DNA of 23,867 nt from Methanobacteriaceae archaeon (lineage in GTDB: Archaea; Methanobacteriota; Methanobacteria; Methanobacteriales; Methanobacteriaceae). The stretch spans positions 1 to 23,867 of the forward strand of contig CAAFWR010000007.1 of the NCBI GenBank assembly GCA_900766745.1, read 5' to 3'. Positions 7,619-15,430 of this stretch are shown in pieces (within the stretch, counting starts at the first letter, position 1; every line of letters begins with the position of its first letter). The translations under genes and the position numbers were made by a program. A model generated the notes under the pieces. That model saw only the letters and a program-made list of their open reading frames with translations. It was not told the origin of the DNA and did no database searches.

Positions 7619-9229
7619 ATGCCAAGATTTGATCCAAAACAAGGACAATATAGAAGACAACCGACAGACTCTCAACAACCTACAAATGCTGGGCGGTATG
7701 TTGGTTCAAATATGATGCAAAGGCCAAATTATGATTATACAGATGTAGGGCCAAAGCGAATGCCTGCTCAAAGTCTGAAAGTCAATGCTATCAATGTAGA
7801 TAATTCAGATTCATCCACTATCTTTCATAGCGGTCAGAAAATGAGCAACCAAAAGGAACTGCTTACCGAAGATGCAATTACGTTTCTTTGCAATCACTAT
7901 GAAATCACAAAAGATGTTCGACAGGTTTTAAGTTCCCGATTCCAGAATGATTTAACAAAAGTTGATAAAGAAGAAATCTATCTGGAATCCTATAACAATA
8001 TTATTGAAATTATCGAAGATGCTGGACTGCTTCCTGTGGCCGAATTAAAAAATGATTACGTTCAAATTCTGATTGCGGATATTGTTGGATATGGTGTTCT
8101 TGAAAGCTTGTTAAATGACCCATCTGTAACAGAAATCATGGTCGTACAGCATGACAGAATCTTTGCAGAACGAAACGGAAAGCTATCCTTGACAGATATT
8201 CGATTTCCAAGCGTAGAAAATGCTTTAGGTATCGTAAAAAGAATCGTAGAACCTCTTGGAAAGCGTATTGATACAATGAGCCCGAATGTCGATGCTCAGA
8301 TGAAAGACGGCTCTCGTCTTTCAGCATCTATCGCACCTTTACGATTAGATGATGAAATCAGTATTACCATTCGTAAATTCTCAGACAAGGTATATCCTCT
8401 GGAACACTACGTTGAAAAATATGCATCAGAAACATTTGAAATGGCAAATTTTCTGGAAAGCTGTGTTAAAGCAAAACAGTCTATTATTGTATCAGGTGGT
8501 ACTGGTTCAGGTAAAACAACTCTTTTAAACTCAGTATCCTTTGCAATCCCAGATGACGAAAGAATTCTGACAATTGAAGATACGCCAGAACTTAAGCTTC
8601 AGCAGCCAAACCTTGAGCGGTATCAGACTGTGGAAGCCAATCAGGAAGGGAAAGGTGGTGTCACTATTCAAGAGGTAATGGTTGACACTCTTCGTAAAAG
8701 ACCAGACAGAATCATTGTTGGTGAGTGTCGTGGCGGTGAAATCGTAGAAATGATTAATGCTATGAATACAGGTCATGAAGGTTCTATGTCGACCGTCCAT
8801 GCCAATACTCCAGAAGATATGATTCAGCGTTGTGTAACGATGGTTCGTTCAAATCCTGCTTCAAGTACTCTGGATGAAAGAACGATTCATGAAATGCTGA
8901 ATTCCGCTCTTGATTTAATTGTTCAGACAACCCGTCTTGACGATGGAAGCCGTCGTATTGTAAATATTGCTGAAGTTGTTGGAGTCGGCACAGTAGGTGT
9001 TGCAAAGCTTCAGAAAAAAGGTATCAAAGTTGTCGGAGACCCTGACCCTAATCGTCTTTATTTACAGGATGTATTTAGATTCATTCAAACCTCCATTGAT
9101 GAAAGCGGAAAAGTGCATGGATATTTTGAAGCTACAGGATATATTCCATACTGCAACGACAAGCTTCGTGTAAAAGGTATCGGATATCCCGATAATTTCT
9201 TCAAAAAACGAATTCTTCAGGAGGTGTAA
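7619..9229 (+). CDS. tadA: Tad secretion ATPase TadA/CpaF
   Basis: 536 aa, VirB11/GspE-superfamily motor that powers pilin polymerisation at the inner face of the membrane. The first 75 residues are polar and probably disordered, then an N-terminal domain with DIVGYGVLESLLNDPSVTEIMV, typical of CpaF. Walker A is GGTGSGKTT (293-301); ILTIEDTPELKL is the Asp box; the segment around PDRIIVGECRGGE is the Walker B region; TGHEGSMSTVHAN is the His box. It lies between tadZ and tadB in standard Tad order. Its stop at 9227-9229 overlaps the ribosome-binding region of tadB. Length is slightly above the usual 430-500 aa because of the N-terminal tail. Identity is as secure as can be without a search. 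Confidence 0.95.
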   Translation: MPRFDPKQGQYRRQPTDSQQPTNAGRYVGSNMMQRPNYDYTDVGPKRMPAQSLKVNAINVDNSDSSTIFHSGQKMSNQKELLTEDAITFLCNHYEITKDVRQVLSSRFQNDLTKVDKEEIYLESYNNIIEIIEDAGLLPVAELKNDYVQILIADIVGYGVLESLLNDPSVTEIMVVQHDRIFAERNGKLSLTDIRFPSVENALGIVKRIVEPLGKRIDTMSPNVDAQMKDGSRLSASIAPLRLDDEISITIRKFSDKVYPLEHYVEKYASETFEMANFLESCVKAKQSIIVSGGTGSGKTTLLNSVSFAIPDDERILTIEDTPELKLQQPNLERYQTVEANQEGKGGVTIQEVMVDTLRKRPDRIIVGECRGGEIVEMINAMNTGHEGSMSTVHANTPEDMIQRCVTMVRSNPASSTLDERTIHEMLNSALDLIVQTTRLDDGSRRIVNIAEVVGVGTVGVAKLQKKGIKVVGDPDPNRLYLQDVFRFIQTSIDESGKVHGYFEATGYIPYCNDKLRVKGIGYPDNFFKKRILQEV

Positions 9230-9231
9230 GT

Positions 9232-10167
9232 GTGACAAGCTCAGAAATTATACTTATTGCAGTCCTTCCTTTTATCGTATGTGTTTTGACATCTATCTGG
9301 TATGTCGTACGACAAAAAGAAGAAGAACAGGATGTGTCTGTTATCATTGAAAGCTCAACTGTCTCAATTCGTGAAAGAAGTGCTTTAGCAGGAGATGGGA
9401 AGCCACTTTCTGTACAGAGCTATCTGAATGAAAAGAAAAAGCTTATGGAAACTTTTGAATTTCCATACAAAATAGATGAAGTCTATACATTTGCAATTGT
9501 GCTTGCAATTGGCGTGGCTATTCTATCCGTTATTTTATTTCATGCAGGACCTTTATTAATGTTCTATTTAGGTGGTGTTTCTGTGTGGTGCATGTTCAAC
9601 TGGATTGATGGATGGGTATTGAAAAAGAAACGTGAACTTACAGTAGAATATCTGGAAAAAATGAATGATATTTCAACATTTCTTTTTGCAGGAAAATCAT
9701 TAAACGATTCTTTATCTGAAGTATGTGAAGGAACGATTTCTAAAGTTATGAAACGTGAAATCAATAAGGTACGTCATGATATCTTTTCTGGTGTGAAACA
9801 ATCAGAAGCCTTTATGAACATGTATGACAGACTTCAAATCGAAGACATTCAAATCTATGCCCAGACACTAAGAACATATGAAAAGGTCGGTGGAAACCTG
9901 ATTCGTATTATGGCCATCAATGACCGTTTTGCCAAGAAACGTCTGGAAGTTCGTAATGAGCAGGAAGTCGTTGCAGCGGGGCAGAAGAATACGCAAAAGA
10001 TTCTGGTAGGAATTCCTTTAGCAATGATTGTCGGACTCGCAATTATCAGTCCTTCATTTTTTGGAACATTCTATTCCACTCTGGAAGGACAGGCAATTGC
10101 TATCGTAGCTGTAACAATATTGATTGTAGGTCTTAAAAAATCAACAGACCTTGCGAAAGGAGAATAG
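9232..10167 (+). CDS. tadB: Tad inner-membrane platform protein TadB
   Basis: 311 aa starting at GTG 9232; AGGAGGTG lies just upstream inside the end of tadA and no nearby ATG fits. A hydrophobic segment at about 4-26, a pair at about 80-122, then a type II secretion F-like cytoplasmic domain (about 130-240) with FLFAGKSLNDSLSEVCEG and IYAQTLRTYEKVGGNL, the usual GspF/TadB signature, and two closing hydrophobic segments near 260-305. TadB with TadC forms the membrane platform on which TadA acts. Two bases separate it from tadA and from tadC, so the three are translationally linked. Confidence 0.9.
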   Translation: MTSSEIILIAVLPFIVCVLTSIWYVVRQKEEEQDVSVIIESSTVSIRERSALAGDGKPLSVQSYLNEKKKLMETFEFPYKIDEVYTFAIVLAIGVAILSVILFHAGPLLMFYLGGVSVWCMFNWIDGWVLKKKRELTVEYLEKMNDISTFLFAGKSLNDSLSEVCEGTISKVMKREINKVRHDIFSGVKQSEAFMNMYDRLQIEDIQIYAQTLRTYEKVGGNLIRIMAINDRFAKKRLEVRNEQEVVAAGQKNTQKILVGIPLAMIVGLAIISPSFFGTFYSTLEGQAIAIVAVTILIVGLKKSTDLAKGE

Positions 10168-10169
10168 GT

Positions 10170-11042
10170 ATGGGAAATTTAAATATTTCAAACGAAACAG
10201 GGTATCATATAGCCTTGATTTGTACTTTACTTTTCTTTCTGATTCTTGCTGTAAACAATATTTTAAAGCAGCTTCAGATTCGCAGAGAAAAATCTCCATC
10301 TCATTCGTTGATGTTCTCCTCTTTGCATGAGAATCTGCTTCAATATAAGTGGTATCAAAATCATGTAAAAGATTTAGAAGAAAAGGTATGGCGTCTATAT
10401 CCTTTAGGAATTCCTGAAGAATATACGGCTGAACATATCCTGAATAATCAGGTTCAGAATACATTTATGATTCTTGGTGCAACCATTGCAATCTATGTTG
10501 TGTTCAGAATCTTTATAGTTCCTTTAGTAGGGTTTGGACTCGTGATTTACGCTCTTGTTATGAAAGAGTCAGAAATCAACAAGCGATTAAAAGCAAAGGA
10601 AGCGGATTTTGATATTCGTCTTCCACAGTTTCAGAATAGTCTTCTTATGGGACTGAATGCTGGAGCTTCTTTGTCGAAAGCTATGGAATTAGCTATTACG
10701 TCTATGTTAGATTGTCCATCAAAGCAGGAATTCGAACTTCTTTGGACTCAGACGAAAACATCAACTTCAGATCAGGCGTTTCCTTATCTGGAGCTGGCAA
10801 AACGAATCAAAACAAAAGACTGTGACCAGTTTACAAACCAGATTATCAATGGATTAAAGAACGGTACCAGCATGTCTCAGATTCTTGAAGAGAATTCAAA
10901 AGTCATGCTTGAAAATATGAAGAATCGTATCAAGGAAAAAAATGAGAAGAATTCAACATCGGCTACGGTATATACAACAGCTTTTGTCCTGATGCCGTTG
11001 ATTGTTGTTCTGCTTGCGCCTTTGATTATGACTTCAATGTAG
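10170..11042 (+). CDS. tadC: Tad inner-membrane platform protein TadC
   Basis: 290 aa, second GspF-type platform protein. One N-terminal membrane segment (about 12-34), a central pair (about 95-130) and a C-terminal one (about 265-288, LMPLIVVLLAPLIMTSM). Between them is a GspF-like domain with LPQFQNSLLMGLNAGASLSKAMELA and a second helical part ending INGLKNGTSMSQILEEN. AAAGGAG at the end of tadB sets the ATG. Together with TadB it probably forms the heterodimeric base of the pilus. Nothing appears broken. Confidence 0.9.
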   Translation: MGNLNISNETGYHIALICTLLFFLILAVNNILKQLQIRREKSPSHSLMFSSLHENLLQYKWYQNHVKDLEEKVWRLYPLGIPEEYTAEHILNNQVQNTFMILGATIAIYVVFRIFIVPLVGFGLVIYALVMKESEINKRLKAKEADFDIRLPQFQNSLLMGLNAGASLSKAMELAITSMLDCPSKQEFELLWTQTKTSTSDQAFPYLELAKRIKTKDCDQFTNQIINGLKNGTSMSQILEENSKVMLENMKNRIKEKNEKNSTSATVYTTAFVLMPLIVVLLAPLIMTSM

Positions 11043-11051
11043 AGACCGTTT

Positions 11052-11101
11052 ATATATAAAGCCATAGCGCAGGGCTGATAATACTGCGTTCTATATATAT
11101 T
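11052..11101 (+). promoter_or_regulatory. Hairpin upstream of the pilin genes
   Basis: In the 83-base gap after tadC, TATATATA on both outer flanks and ATAG-CGCAG pairing with CTGCG-CTAT (small bulge) form a long stem-loop ending about 30 bases before the pilin start. An alternative small stem AGCC/GGCT lies inside. The gap is much longer than the 2-30 bases between other genes here. A 5' hairpin could protect a processed pilin mRNA and so raise pilin yield over assembly proteins; a promoter was not evident. Confidence 0.5.
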
Positions 11102-11125
11102 TGTTCGGGAAAGGAAGGTATTTTT

Positions 11126-11365
11126 ATGAACAAGATTAAAAGCAAAGTAAAAAACTATTTATCTGATGATTCAGCTGTTGACCGTGAAATCAGTATGATT
11201 ATTGGTATTGCAATTGCTGTTGCAGCCGCGTTTGCTCTTGGATATTTTGCATGGAACTTCATTAAAGGTAAATCTGACGACATTAAGGATATTTCAGATC
11301 GAGGTAATCCAGGGGAAGGTCAAGAATTTGAGGGCAGCAATCCATTTGGTGGTGGAGGAGACTAA
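11126..11365 (+). CDS. Flp/Tad-type pilin subunit 1
   Basis: 79 aa with the Flp-pilin layout: short basic leader (MNKIKSKVKNYLSDDSAVD), one hydrophobic helix (about 24-45) and a short polar, Gly-rich tail. KNYLSDDSAVD matches the place of the F-L-x-D-E-S-G-A motif of Flp pilins, but the residue expected to be Gly before the cleavage site is Asp here, and the usual Glu-Tyr after it is missing. GGAAAGGAAGG precedes the ATG. It is followed three bases later by a second pilin-like gene with the same leader motif. Position between tadC and the prepilin peptidase supports a pilin role. Which of the two is the main subunit cannot be told. Confidence 0.75.
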   Translation: MNKIKSKVKNYLSDDSAVDREISMIIGIAIAVAAAFALGYFAWNFIKGKSDDIKDISDRGNPGEGQEFEGSNPFGGGGD

Positions 11366-11368
11366 GTC

Positions 11369-11566
11369 ATGCAGAATATCAAAGAAAAATGCAAGAACTA
11401 TCTTTCTGACGACTCAGCTGTAGACGGCTCAATCGAAAAAATCGTTCTAATTGCGGTATCTGTGGCTGGTGCAATGGGTGTTGGTTATTACATTTGGAAT
11501 AAATTAAAAGCCCAGACAACTCACTCAGACTGTTCAGAATCAGATTCACCTTGGTGCGTCGAATAA
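11369..11566 (+). CDS. Flp/Tad-type pilin subunit 2
   Basis: 65 aa, paralogue of the preceding pilin: leader MQNIKEKCKNYLSDDSAVDG repeats the K-NYLSDDSAVD motif, then a hydrophobic segment of about 20 residues and a short tail with two Cys (SDCSESDSPWCVE) that could form a disulfide after export. Here a Gly follows the Asp, so a cut before SIEKIVL is possible, closer to the canonical prepilin site. The start ATG lies three bases after the stop of pilin 1, with a weak GGAGGAG inside the end of that gene. Could be a minor pilin or an alternative subunit. Confidence 0.72.
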   Translation: MQNIKEKCKNYLSDDSAVDGSIEKIVLIAVSVAGAMGVGYYIWNKLKAQTTHSDCSESDSPWCVE

Positions 11567-11591
11567 AGTAATCTAGAAAGGAACTGTACAT

Positions 11592-12137
11592 ATGCATAAT
11601 ATTATCAACTTTACACATCTGACAACAATTCTTCAAATGGTAGGGCTTGGAATCATGGGATATGGCTGTATCATTGACATCCGTGAAAGACGATATCCAA
11701 AGAAAATCTTTTATTCAAGTGTCGTAATCGGATTCTTATATGCATTCTGTGCAGACTTCCTTTTTCAGGCTTTATTCGGTTTTATTTTCTTTACGATATT
11801 TGGTATATGGGCTTCAGACAAGCATATTATGTCAAACGGTGATTTATGGTGCTTGTCCACATTGTTTTTGTATATCAATCTTCTAAACTATAAACAAGTC
11901 ATATTCCTTATAGCCATGCTTTTCTTCTGGAGCATCGTTATCGGTGTTCGTTATAACCGAAATGTAATTGAAGATTATAGAAAAGGTGTAACAAAACTGA
12001 AAGCCATGTTCTTGTTTAAGATCTATTTCCCTGTAGATGTAACAGGCATGGATATAAAGGATACGATTCCGTTTACAGTAATTTTGGTCTTAGCACTTCT
12101 ATCAACTGTATTTGTTTCGAAGGTGGTGGGATTCTGA
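11592..12137 (+). CDS. tadV: Prepilin peptidase TadV/CpaA (A24 family)
   Basis: 181 aa membrane protein. The two aspartates expected of A24 aspartic prepilin peptidases are seen: D29 in DIRERRYPK after the first membrane segment, and D84 in MSNGDLW, which stands for the GxGD motif (Ser-Asn replaces the usual Gly-Gly). A late IPFTVILVLALL fits the C-terminal helix of CpaA/TadV. Roughly four to six hydrophobic segments. It would cleave the pilin and pseudopilin leaders at the inner membrane face. Its stop TGA overlaps the next ATG (TGATG). The relaxed GD motif may match the non-canonical pilin cleavage sites nearby. Confidence 0.87.
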   Translation: MHNIINFTHLTTILQMVGLGIMGYGCIIDIRERRYPKKIFYSSVVIGFLYAFCADFLFQALFGFIFFTIFGIWASDKHIMSNGDLWCLSTLFLYINLLNYKQVIFLIAMLFFWSIVIGVRYNRNVIEDYRKGVTKLKAMFLFKIYFPVDVTGMDIKDTIPFTVILVLALLSTVFVSKVVGF

Positions 12138-12697
12138 TGCAAAAAATACTAGTCAAATTCAAAAAAGGTATCCAGAAATTTATTAAAGGAGACCGAGCAA
12201 GTGAAGCTATCGAAATGGCTGTTCTGTTTCCAATTCTTCTTCTTATGGTTGGCTTTATTATTGACCAGTTTATTACATATGAAGCTGTTACAAGTATCAC
12301 CGTAGCAGCAAACGAAGCAATTCGTGTCGCAGTCGTAGAAGATACGGAAGAAGACGGTCTAGAGCAGGCAAAAGAAAGACTGAATGCAACCTTGAAAGCA
12401 TCTAAACTTGGATGGTGCACAGGCACTACAAATGATGGATGCGGAAGCTGGAAGGATCATATCAATCAGACTGAAGATGCAGATACGTTTGATACGGATA
12501 AAAACACGAATCTTTTATGGAAAGTAGAAACTGGATGGTGTGATGGTGGTTATGTAACATTAGGCGTTCGTGCCCACAAATCAAGTCTATTTCCAGCTTT
12601 TAAAAGCTTTTCACAGCTTTCCAATCGTGGAACGATATTCCATGTTCATAGCTATGTAATTACAGCCCGTGTGGAATCAAATGAGGATTGTTCATGA
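12137..12697 (+). CDS. tadE: TadE-like pseudopilin
   Basis: 186 aa. A basic leader (KFKKGIQKFIKGDRASE) is followed by one hydrophobic segment (about 26-48) with the TadE pattern GDRASEAIEMAVLFPILLL, where Glu and Ala precede the membrane helix. The rest is an extracytoplasmic domain with AANEAIRVAVVEDTEEDGLEQAKERL, matching the TadE motif of Ala/Arg-rich helices, and four or more Cys (GWCTGTTNDGCGSW, GWCDGG, EDCS) that could form disulfides. The ATG overlaps the tadV stop and the end overlaps the next start as ATGA, so translation is tightly coupled. Minor pilin-like proteins of this type help to start or shape the pilus. Confidence 0.82.
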   Translation: MQKILVKFKKGIQKFIKGDRASEAIEMAVLFPILLLMVGFIIDQFITYEAVTSITVAANEAIRVAVVEDTEEDGLEQAKERLNATLKASKLGWCTGTTNDGCGSWKDHINQTEDADTFDTDKNTNLLWKVETGWCDGGYVTLGVRAHKSSLFPAFKSFSQLSNRGTIFHVHSYVITARVESNEDCS

Positions 12698-13647
12698 TTT
12701 CTTATAAAAAGAAATATCTAGAATCTTATCCGAAATATAAGATTCATTTAGAGGCTCTGTCATTAAAAGATTTTACACACGGGGACAGAGCTTCAATCAG
12801 TCTTATGTTTGTTATTATGTTTCCAGTTATTCTGGTTACTGTCATGTATTTTAAAGATGTTATGGAAGCTGATTATGTAGCTGTTGAAAGTCAGGCAATT
12901 GTAGATACAGCTGTCCGTGGTTCTGCTTTAACAGGGCAGGGACAGAGAATTGAAGGGAATGTAGTCTGTATTATTCCGTATGATGATGAAAATCAGGAAC
13001 ATTCTGGATATCATGTTGCGAAAGCTCTTTTACAGGAAAATATTATGAATCTTCCTCCGAATGCTCGTGATGCCATTCAGGAAAAACTGGATGATGAAGA
13101 AATTGACGGGCTTGTAGCAGACAATACAGAATTATCTGAATCAGGAATCTCAAAAATTACATTGAACTACAAATATGAACCATCATTCTTTATGTTTGGA
13201 AAACAGATTCGAATTAACAAGACTTCTGTTGCGAAATGTACTGCCAGTGGAAAAACCGATGATGGAAATCATTTAACAGAATCTGGCGGAACGTTCCAAG
13301 GACCTTCAGGAAAAGAAACCTATTACAATATGAATATGGCATGTCTTGTTTATCAGACTCAACACACAACAGGACTTTTTGCGAATATTCCAGAAGTAAA
13401 AGATTACAAATATCACGTTCGTGATGACGGTGTTAAAATGCTTGGACCGTATGTTATGGTCGCTGCTAACTTAGGTGTGCATCCTAGAGGAAGTCTTGTG
13501 GAAACGAGTCTTGGTACAGGGATTGTTGTTGATACAGGGGGTTTTGCCGAAGGCAACCCAACTCAGTTAGATATTGCTGTTGACTGGGGAAGTAGATTAC
13601 CGAGTGAATGTTATAGGTCAATCACAGAAGATGGTATTGCACAGTAA
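12694..13647 (+). CDS. TadE/F-like pseudopilin with a putative C-terminal 3D/double-psi barrel domain
   Basis: 317 aa from ATG 12694 (GAGG at 12683-12686; an in-frame TTG at 12688 is too close to it). A cytoplasmic leader ends in THGDRASIS, repeating the GDRAS motif of the TadE neighbour, then a membrane segment (about 36-53). The middle resembles TadF/TadE pseudopilins. From about residue 240 the sequence changes: GPYVMVAANLGVHPRGSLVET, then GIVVDTGG with D280 and QLDIAVDWG with D293 and D297. That is the pattern of 3D/double-psi barrel domains of cell-wall lytic proteins (Asp-Thr-Gly-Gly, then Asp on the last strand). If so, the pseudopilin carries a wall-cutting module. Family of the first half likely; the second half is inference from motif. 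Confidence 0.7.
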   Translation: MISYKKKYLESYPKYKIHLEALSLKDFTHGDRASISLMFVIMFPVILVTVMYFKDVMEADYVAVESQAIVDTAVRGSALTGQGQRIEGNVVCIIPYDDENQEHSGYHVAKALLQENIMNLPPNARDAIQEKLDDEEIDGLVADNTELSESGISKITLNYKYEPSFFMFGKQIRINKTSVAKCTASGKTDDGNHLTESGGTFQGPSGKETYYNMNMACLVYQTQHTTGLFANIPEVKDYKYHVRDDGVKMLGPYVMVAANLGVHPRGSLVETSLGTGIVVDTGGFAEGNPTQLDIAVDWGSRLPSECYRSITEDGIAQ

Positions 13648-13664
13648 AACAAAAGGAGAATGTT

Positions 13665-13889
13665 ATGTTATTCAAATCAAAAACAGAAAAATCCATGACA
13701 TCAGATTCTGAAAAGAAGATGCAGGGAGTCCAACCTAGAATCTATGGGTATAGCAGAGATTATTTAAAATCTCCCGTTAAACCTATATATGTCATTCTTC
13801 TTCTTATCTTTATTATTCTGGCATCATTTGTCGTAATCAAATATATGTCACCTGGATATCTTCCTGTGCAGAAAGGAGCTAATGTATGA
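13665..13889 (+). CDS. Small single-pass membrane protein of the Tad cluster
   Basis: 74 aa: a polar cytoplasmic N-terminus of about 42 residues, one hydrophobic segment (about 43-62, YVILLLIFIILASFVVIKY) and a short outer tail. AAAAGGAGAATGTT precedes the ATG. Its stop overlaps the next start (ATGA), and it lies 17 bases after the pseudopilin gene, so it belongs to the same operon. No family recognised; a membrane anchor or assembly accessory is possible. Confidence 0.65.
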   Translation: MLFKSKTEKSMTSDSEKKMQGVQPRIYGYSRDYLKSPVKPIYVILLLIFIILASFVVIKYMSPGYLPVQKGANV

Positions 13890-14161
13890 GAAATGATATT
13901 ATTACAATTGTAGGAAAAGAAATGGGGCTTGTTTCTGCTGAAAAGGTAGAAGGTATCCTGAATATCAAACTGGATGAAGCTCAGACCGTAATTATGAATG
14001 CAATTCAAAATGGTTCTTATTATCCTCTTGTTACAAACAAGGAAAGTATCAAGAGTATTGTGATCATGACAAACGGTCATGTATATCCTTCTACATTTCG
14101 AGCTGGAACTCTCGTTTCAAGAGTCAGAGAAGCTACGAAACAAAACGAACCAGAATACTAG
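13886..14161 (+). CDS. Small soluble protein, last gene of the Tad cluster, unknown function
   Basis: 91 aa, no membrane segment or signal peptide. Start ATG overlaps the previous stop (ATGA) and AGAAAGGAG lies upstream. Predicted mixed helix and strand, with a helix around KVEGILNIKLDEAQTVIMNAIQNG and a strand region SIKSIVIMTNGHVYPSTF. The stop codon TAG at 14159-14161 overlaps the first base pair of the terminator. No family recognised; its place suggests a cytoplasmic accessory of the pilus machine. Confidence 0.65.
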   Translation: MRNDIITIVGKEMGLVSAEKVEGILNIKLDEAQTVIMNAIQNGSYYPLVTNKESIKSIVIMTNGHVYPSTFRAGTLVSRVREATKQNEPEY

Positions 14162-14185
14162 TCGGCTGCAAAGTCGGCTTTTTTT
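14160..14185 (+). terminator. Intrinsic terminator of the Tad cluster
   Basis: AGTCGGCT (14160-14167) and an identical AGTCGGCT (14172-14179) pair antiparallel as RNA, with two G-U pairs, closing on a GCAA loop of GNRA type, and run into T7. It looks like a direct repeat in DNA but is a proper stem in RNA because the octamer is self-complementary with wobbles. Pairing would fail on the minus strand (A-C), so it acts on plus transcripts. Confidence 0.85.
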
Positions 14186-14196
14186 CTTCAAGTGTT

Positions 14197-14242
14197 CTGA
14201 AAAGTCTTTTCAGTGAATTCGAAAATCAACTCATATCATGAG
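14197..14242. promoter_or_regulatory. Palindromes upstream of a promoter, operator-like
   Basis: CTGAAAAG-T-CTTTTCAG (14197-14213) is a perfect inverted repeat; CTCAT-ATC-ATGAG (14230-14242) is a second; CTCAG/CTGAG flanks the stretch up to 14275. They lie in the 220-base gap between the Tad terminator and the next gene, just upstream of the promoter at about 14301. Candidate regulator binding sites. Confidence 0.35.
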
Positions 14243-14277
14243 CAACTCAGCAAAAAAATCCTTTAGACTTCTGAGCC

Positions 14278-14383
14278 TTTTATTTCCCATCATTTTCCTG
14301 TATAATTATATGGCGAGGGAAAAAGTTTAGTTTCTTACATTTGCAAATAAGTTTTTAACATAAAAACCCTTCTTTACCCTCGT
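14278..14383 (+). promoter_or_regulatory. Promoter and folded leader of the next gene
   Basis: A consensus -10 TATAAT lies at 14301-14306; the -35 (TTTTAT, 14278-14283, 17-base spacer) is weak. The expected transcript starts near 14313 and folds at once: CGAGGG (14314-14319) pairs with CCCTCG (14377-14382), enclosing a palindrome ATTTGCAAAT and a GTTTTT/AAAAAC stem. The closing arm reaches the GTG at 14382, so this start would be occluded when folded. Confidence 0.5.
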
Positions 14384-15416
14384 GGCATATAGCTTGGATT
14401 CTCTTAACAGAGAGTCCATCTTCTATAACGTACTTTATACTTCCTCGTATTTTACGGGGATATTATTTAGAAAGAAGGCAGAGCACATGCTGGAACTTAA
14501 ACAGAAATATATGGAATATGTATCGTATTATAATCATGAACTGAGCTATGATTCGTATTACCCCGAATTCATATCCGAATCAAACGATTCTGTAACTTTC
14601 CATTTTATAGCCGATACATATCCTGATGAAATCATAAATGAATCTGACTGGTCTAAGAATGGTTTTTATACAGTTCATCTCTTAGATATTCCATTTGAAA
14701 CAGAATCTGAACATAAATGTGTTACATTGATTATCAAAATTCAAAAATGGATCAGCAAAGACAAAACTATAAAAAAACGTATCAATTCCCCTCTCTCATT
14801 TGCTGATTTGACGCATAATGCTACAGCTCGCGCGATTCAAAGCTTGTCAGAGGATGTTAAAAAGCTTCCCTGTGCTGAAATTCAAACGAAATACGGCGTA
14901 ACTGAAAGTTTTGTATCTTTAATATCTAAAGAAGTTGTTAAAAACGAAATTGGAACACTTTCCTATCTAAAACATCCAGAACTTGTTAAATCTGGATATA
15001 TTTCGAAAGAAAAGCTTGGAGATACCTGCTTTTATATGTTTTTCGTTATTGATGAAGTAAATAAGACTGTCTCCCTTGCAGAATGGGAACGTACAAGCTC
15101 AAACTTATTCAAAGTTTTAAGTTCGTATTCTCATCTGGATGTAATCCATGTGAATAAGAACATTGGAAATACTTTCCTAAAACGATTCAAAGCATATTCC
15201 TACGGATATGTCTTTGATATTCTTCTGGATGCTCCAGTAGATTTAGATTCTTCCTTATATTACATAGAAGAAAGAAACTGGAGGCATCTTCCAAGAATTT
15301 CTTATAACATTCAAAGCAGGCTTTTTCACATGACATCTCAAATGAAAATGAATCGTCTTCATGCTAAGAAGAATATGTATAGAATTATTTATGGAAATCT
15401 TAGCTACGAATTTTAA
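14382..15416 (+). CDS. Unknown protein with a possible helix-turn-helix
   Basis: 344 aa from GTG 14382, or 309 aa from ATG 14487, which has a clear AAAGAAGG eight bases upstream; the GTG has no ribosome binding site and lies in a hairpin arm, so the ATG is a serious alternative. Soluble, no membrane segment. Near residues 160-185 the run CAEIQTKYGVTESFVSLISKE has the spacing of a helix-turn-helix. The C-terminal third is rich in Tyr, Ser and basic residues (MNRLHAKKNMYRIIYG). It is transcribed separately from the Tad cluster and precedes a serine recombinase. A DNA-binding protein or element-maintenance factor is possible, but I recognise no family. Confidence 0.6.
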   Translation: MAYSLDSLNRESIFYNVLYTSSYFTGILFRKKAEHMLELKQKYMEYVSYYNHELSYDSYYPEFISESNDSVTFHFIADTYPDEIINESDWSKNGFYTVHLLDIPFETESEHKCVTLIIKIQKWISKDKTIKKRINSPLSFADLTHNATARAIQSLSEDVKKLPCAEIQTKYGVTESFVSLISKEVVKNEIGTLSYLKHPELVKSGYISKEKLGDTCFYMFFVIDEVNKTVSLAEWERTSSNLFKVLSSYSHLDVIHVNKNIGNTFLKRFKAYSYGYVFDILLDAPVDLDSSLYYIEERNWRHLPRISYNIQSRLFHMTSQMKMNRLHAKKNMYRIIYGNLSYEF

Positions 15417-15430
15417 GCTGAAATATATGT

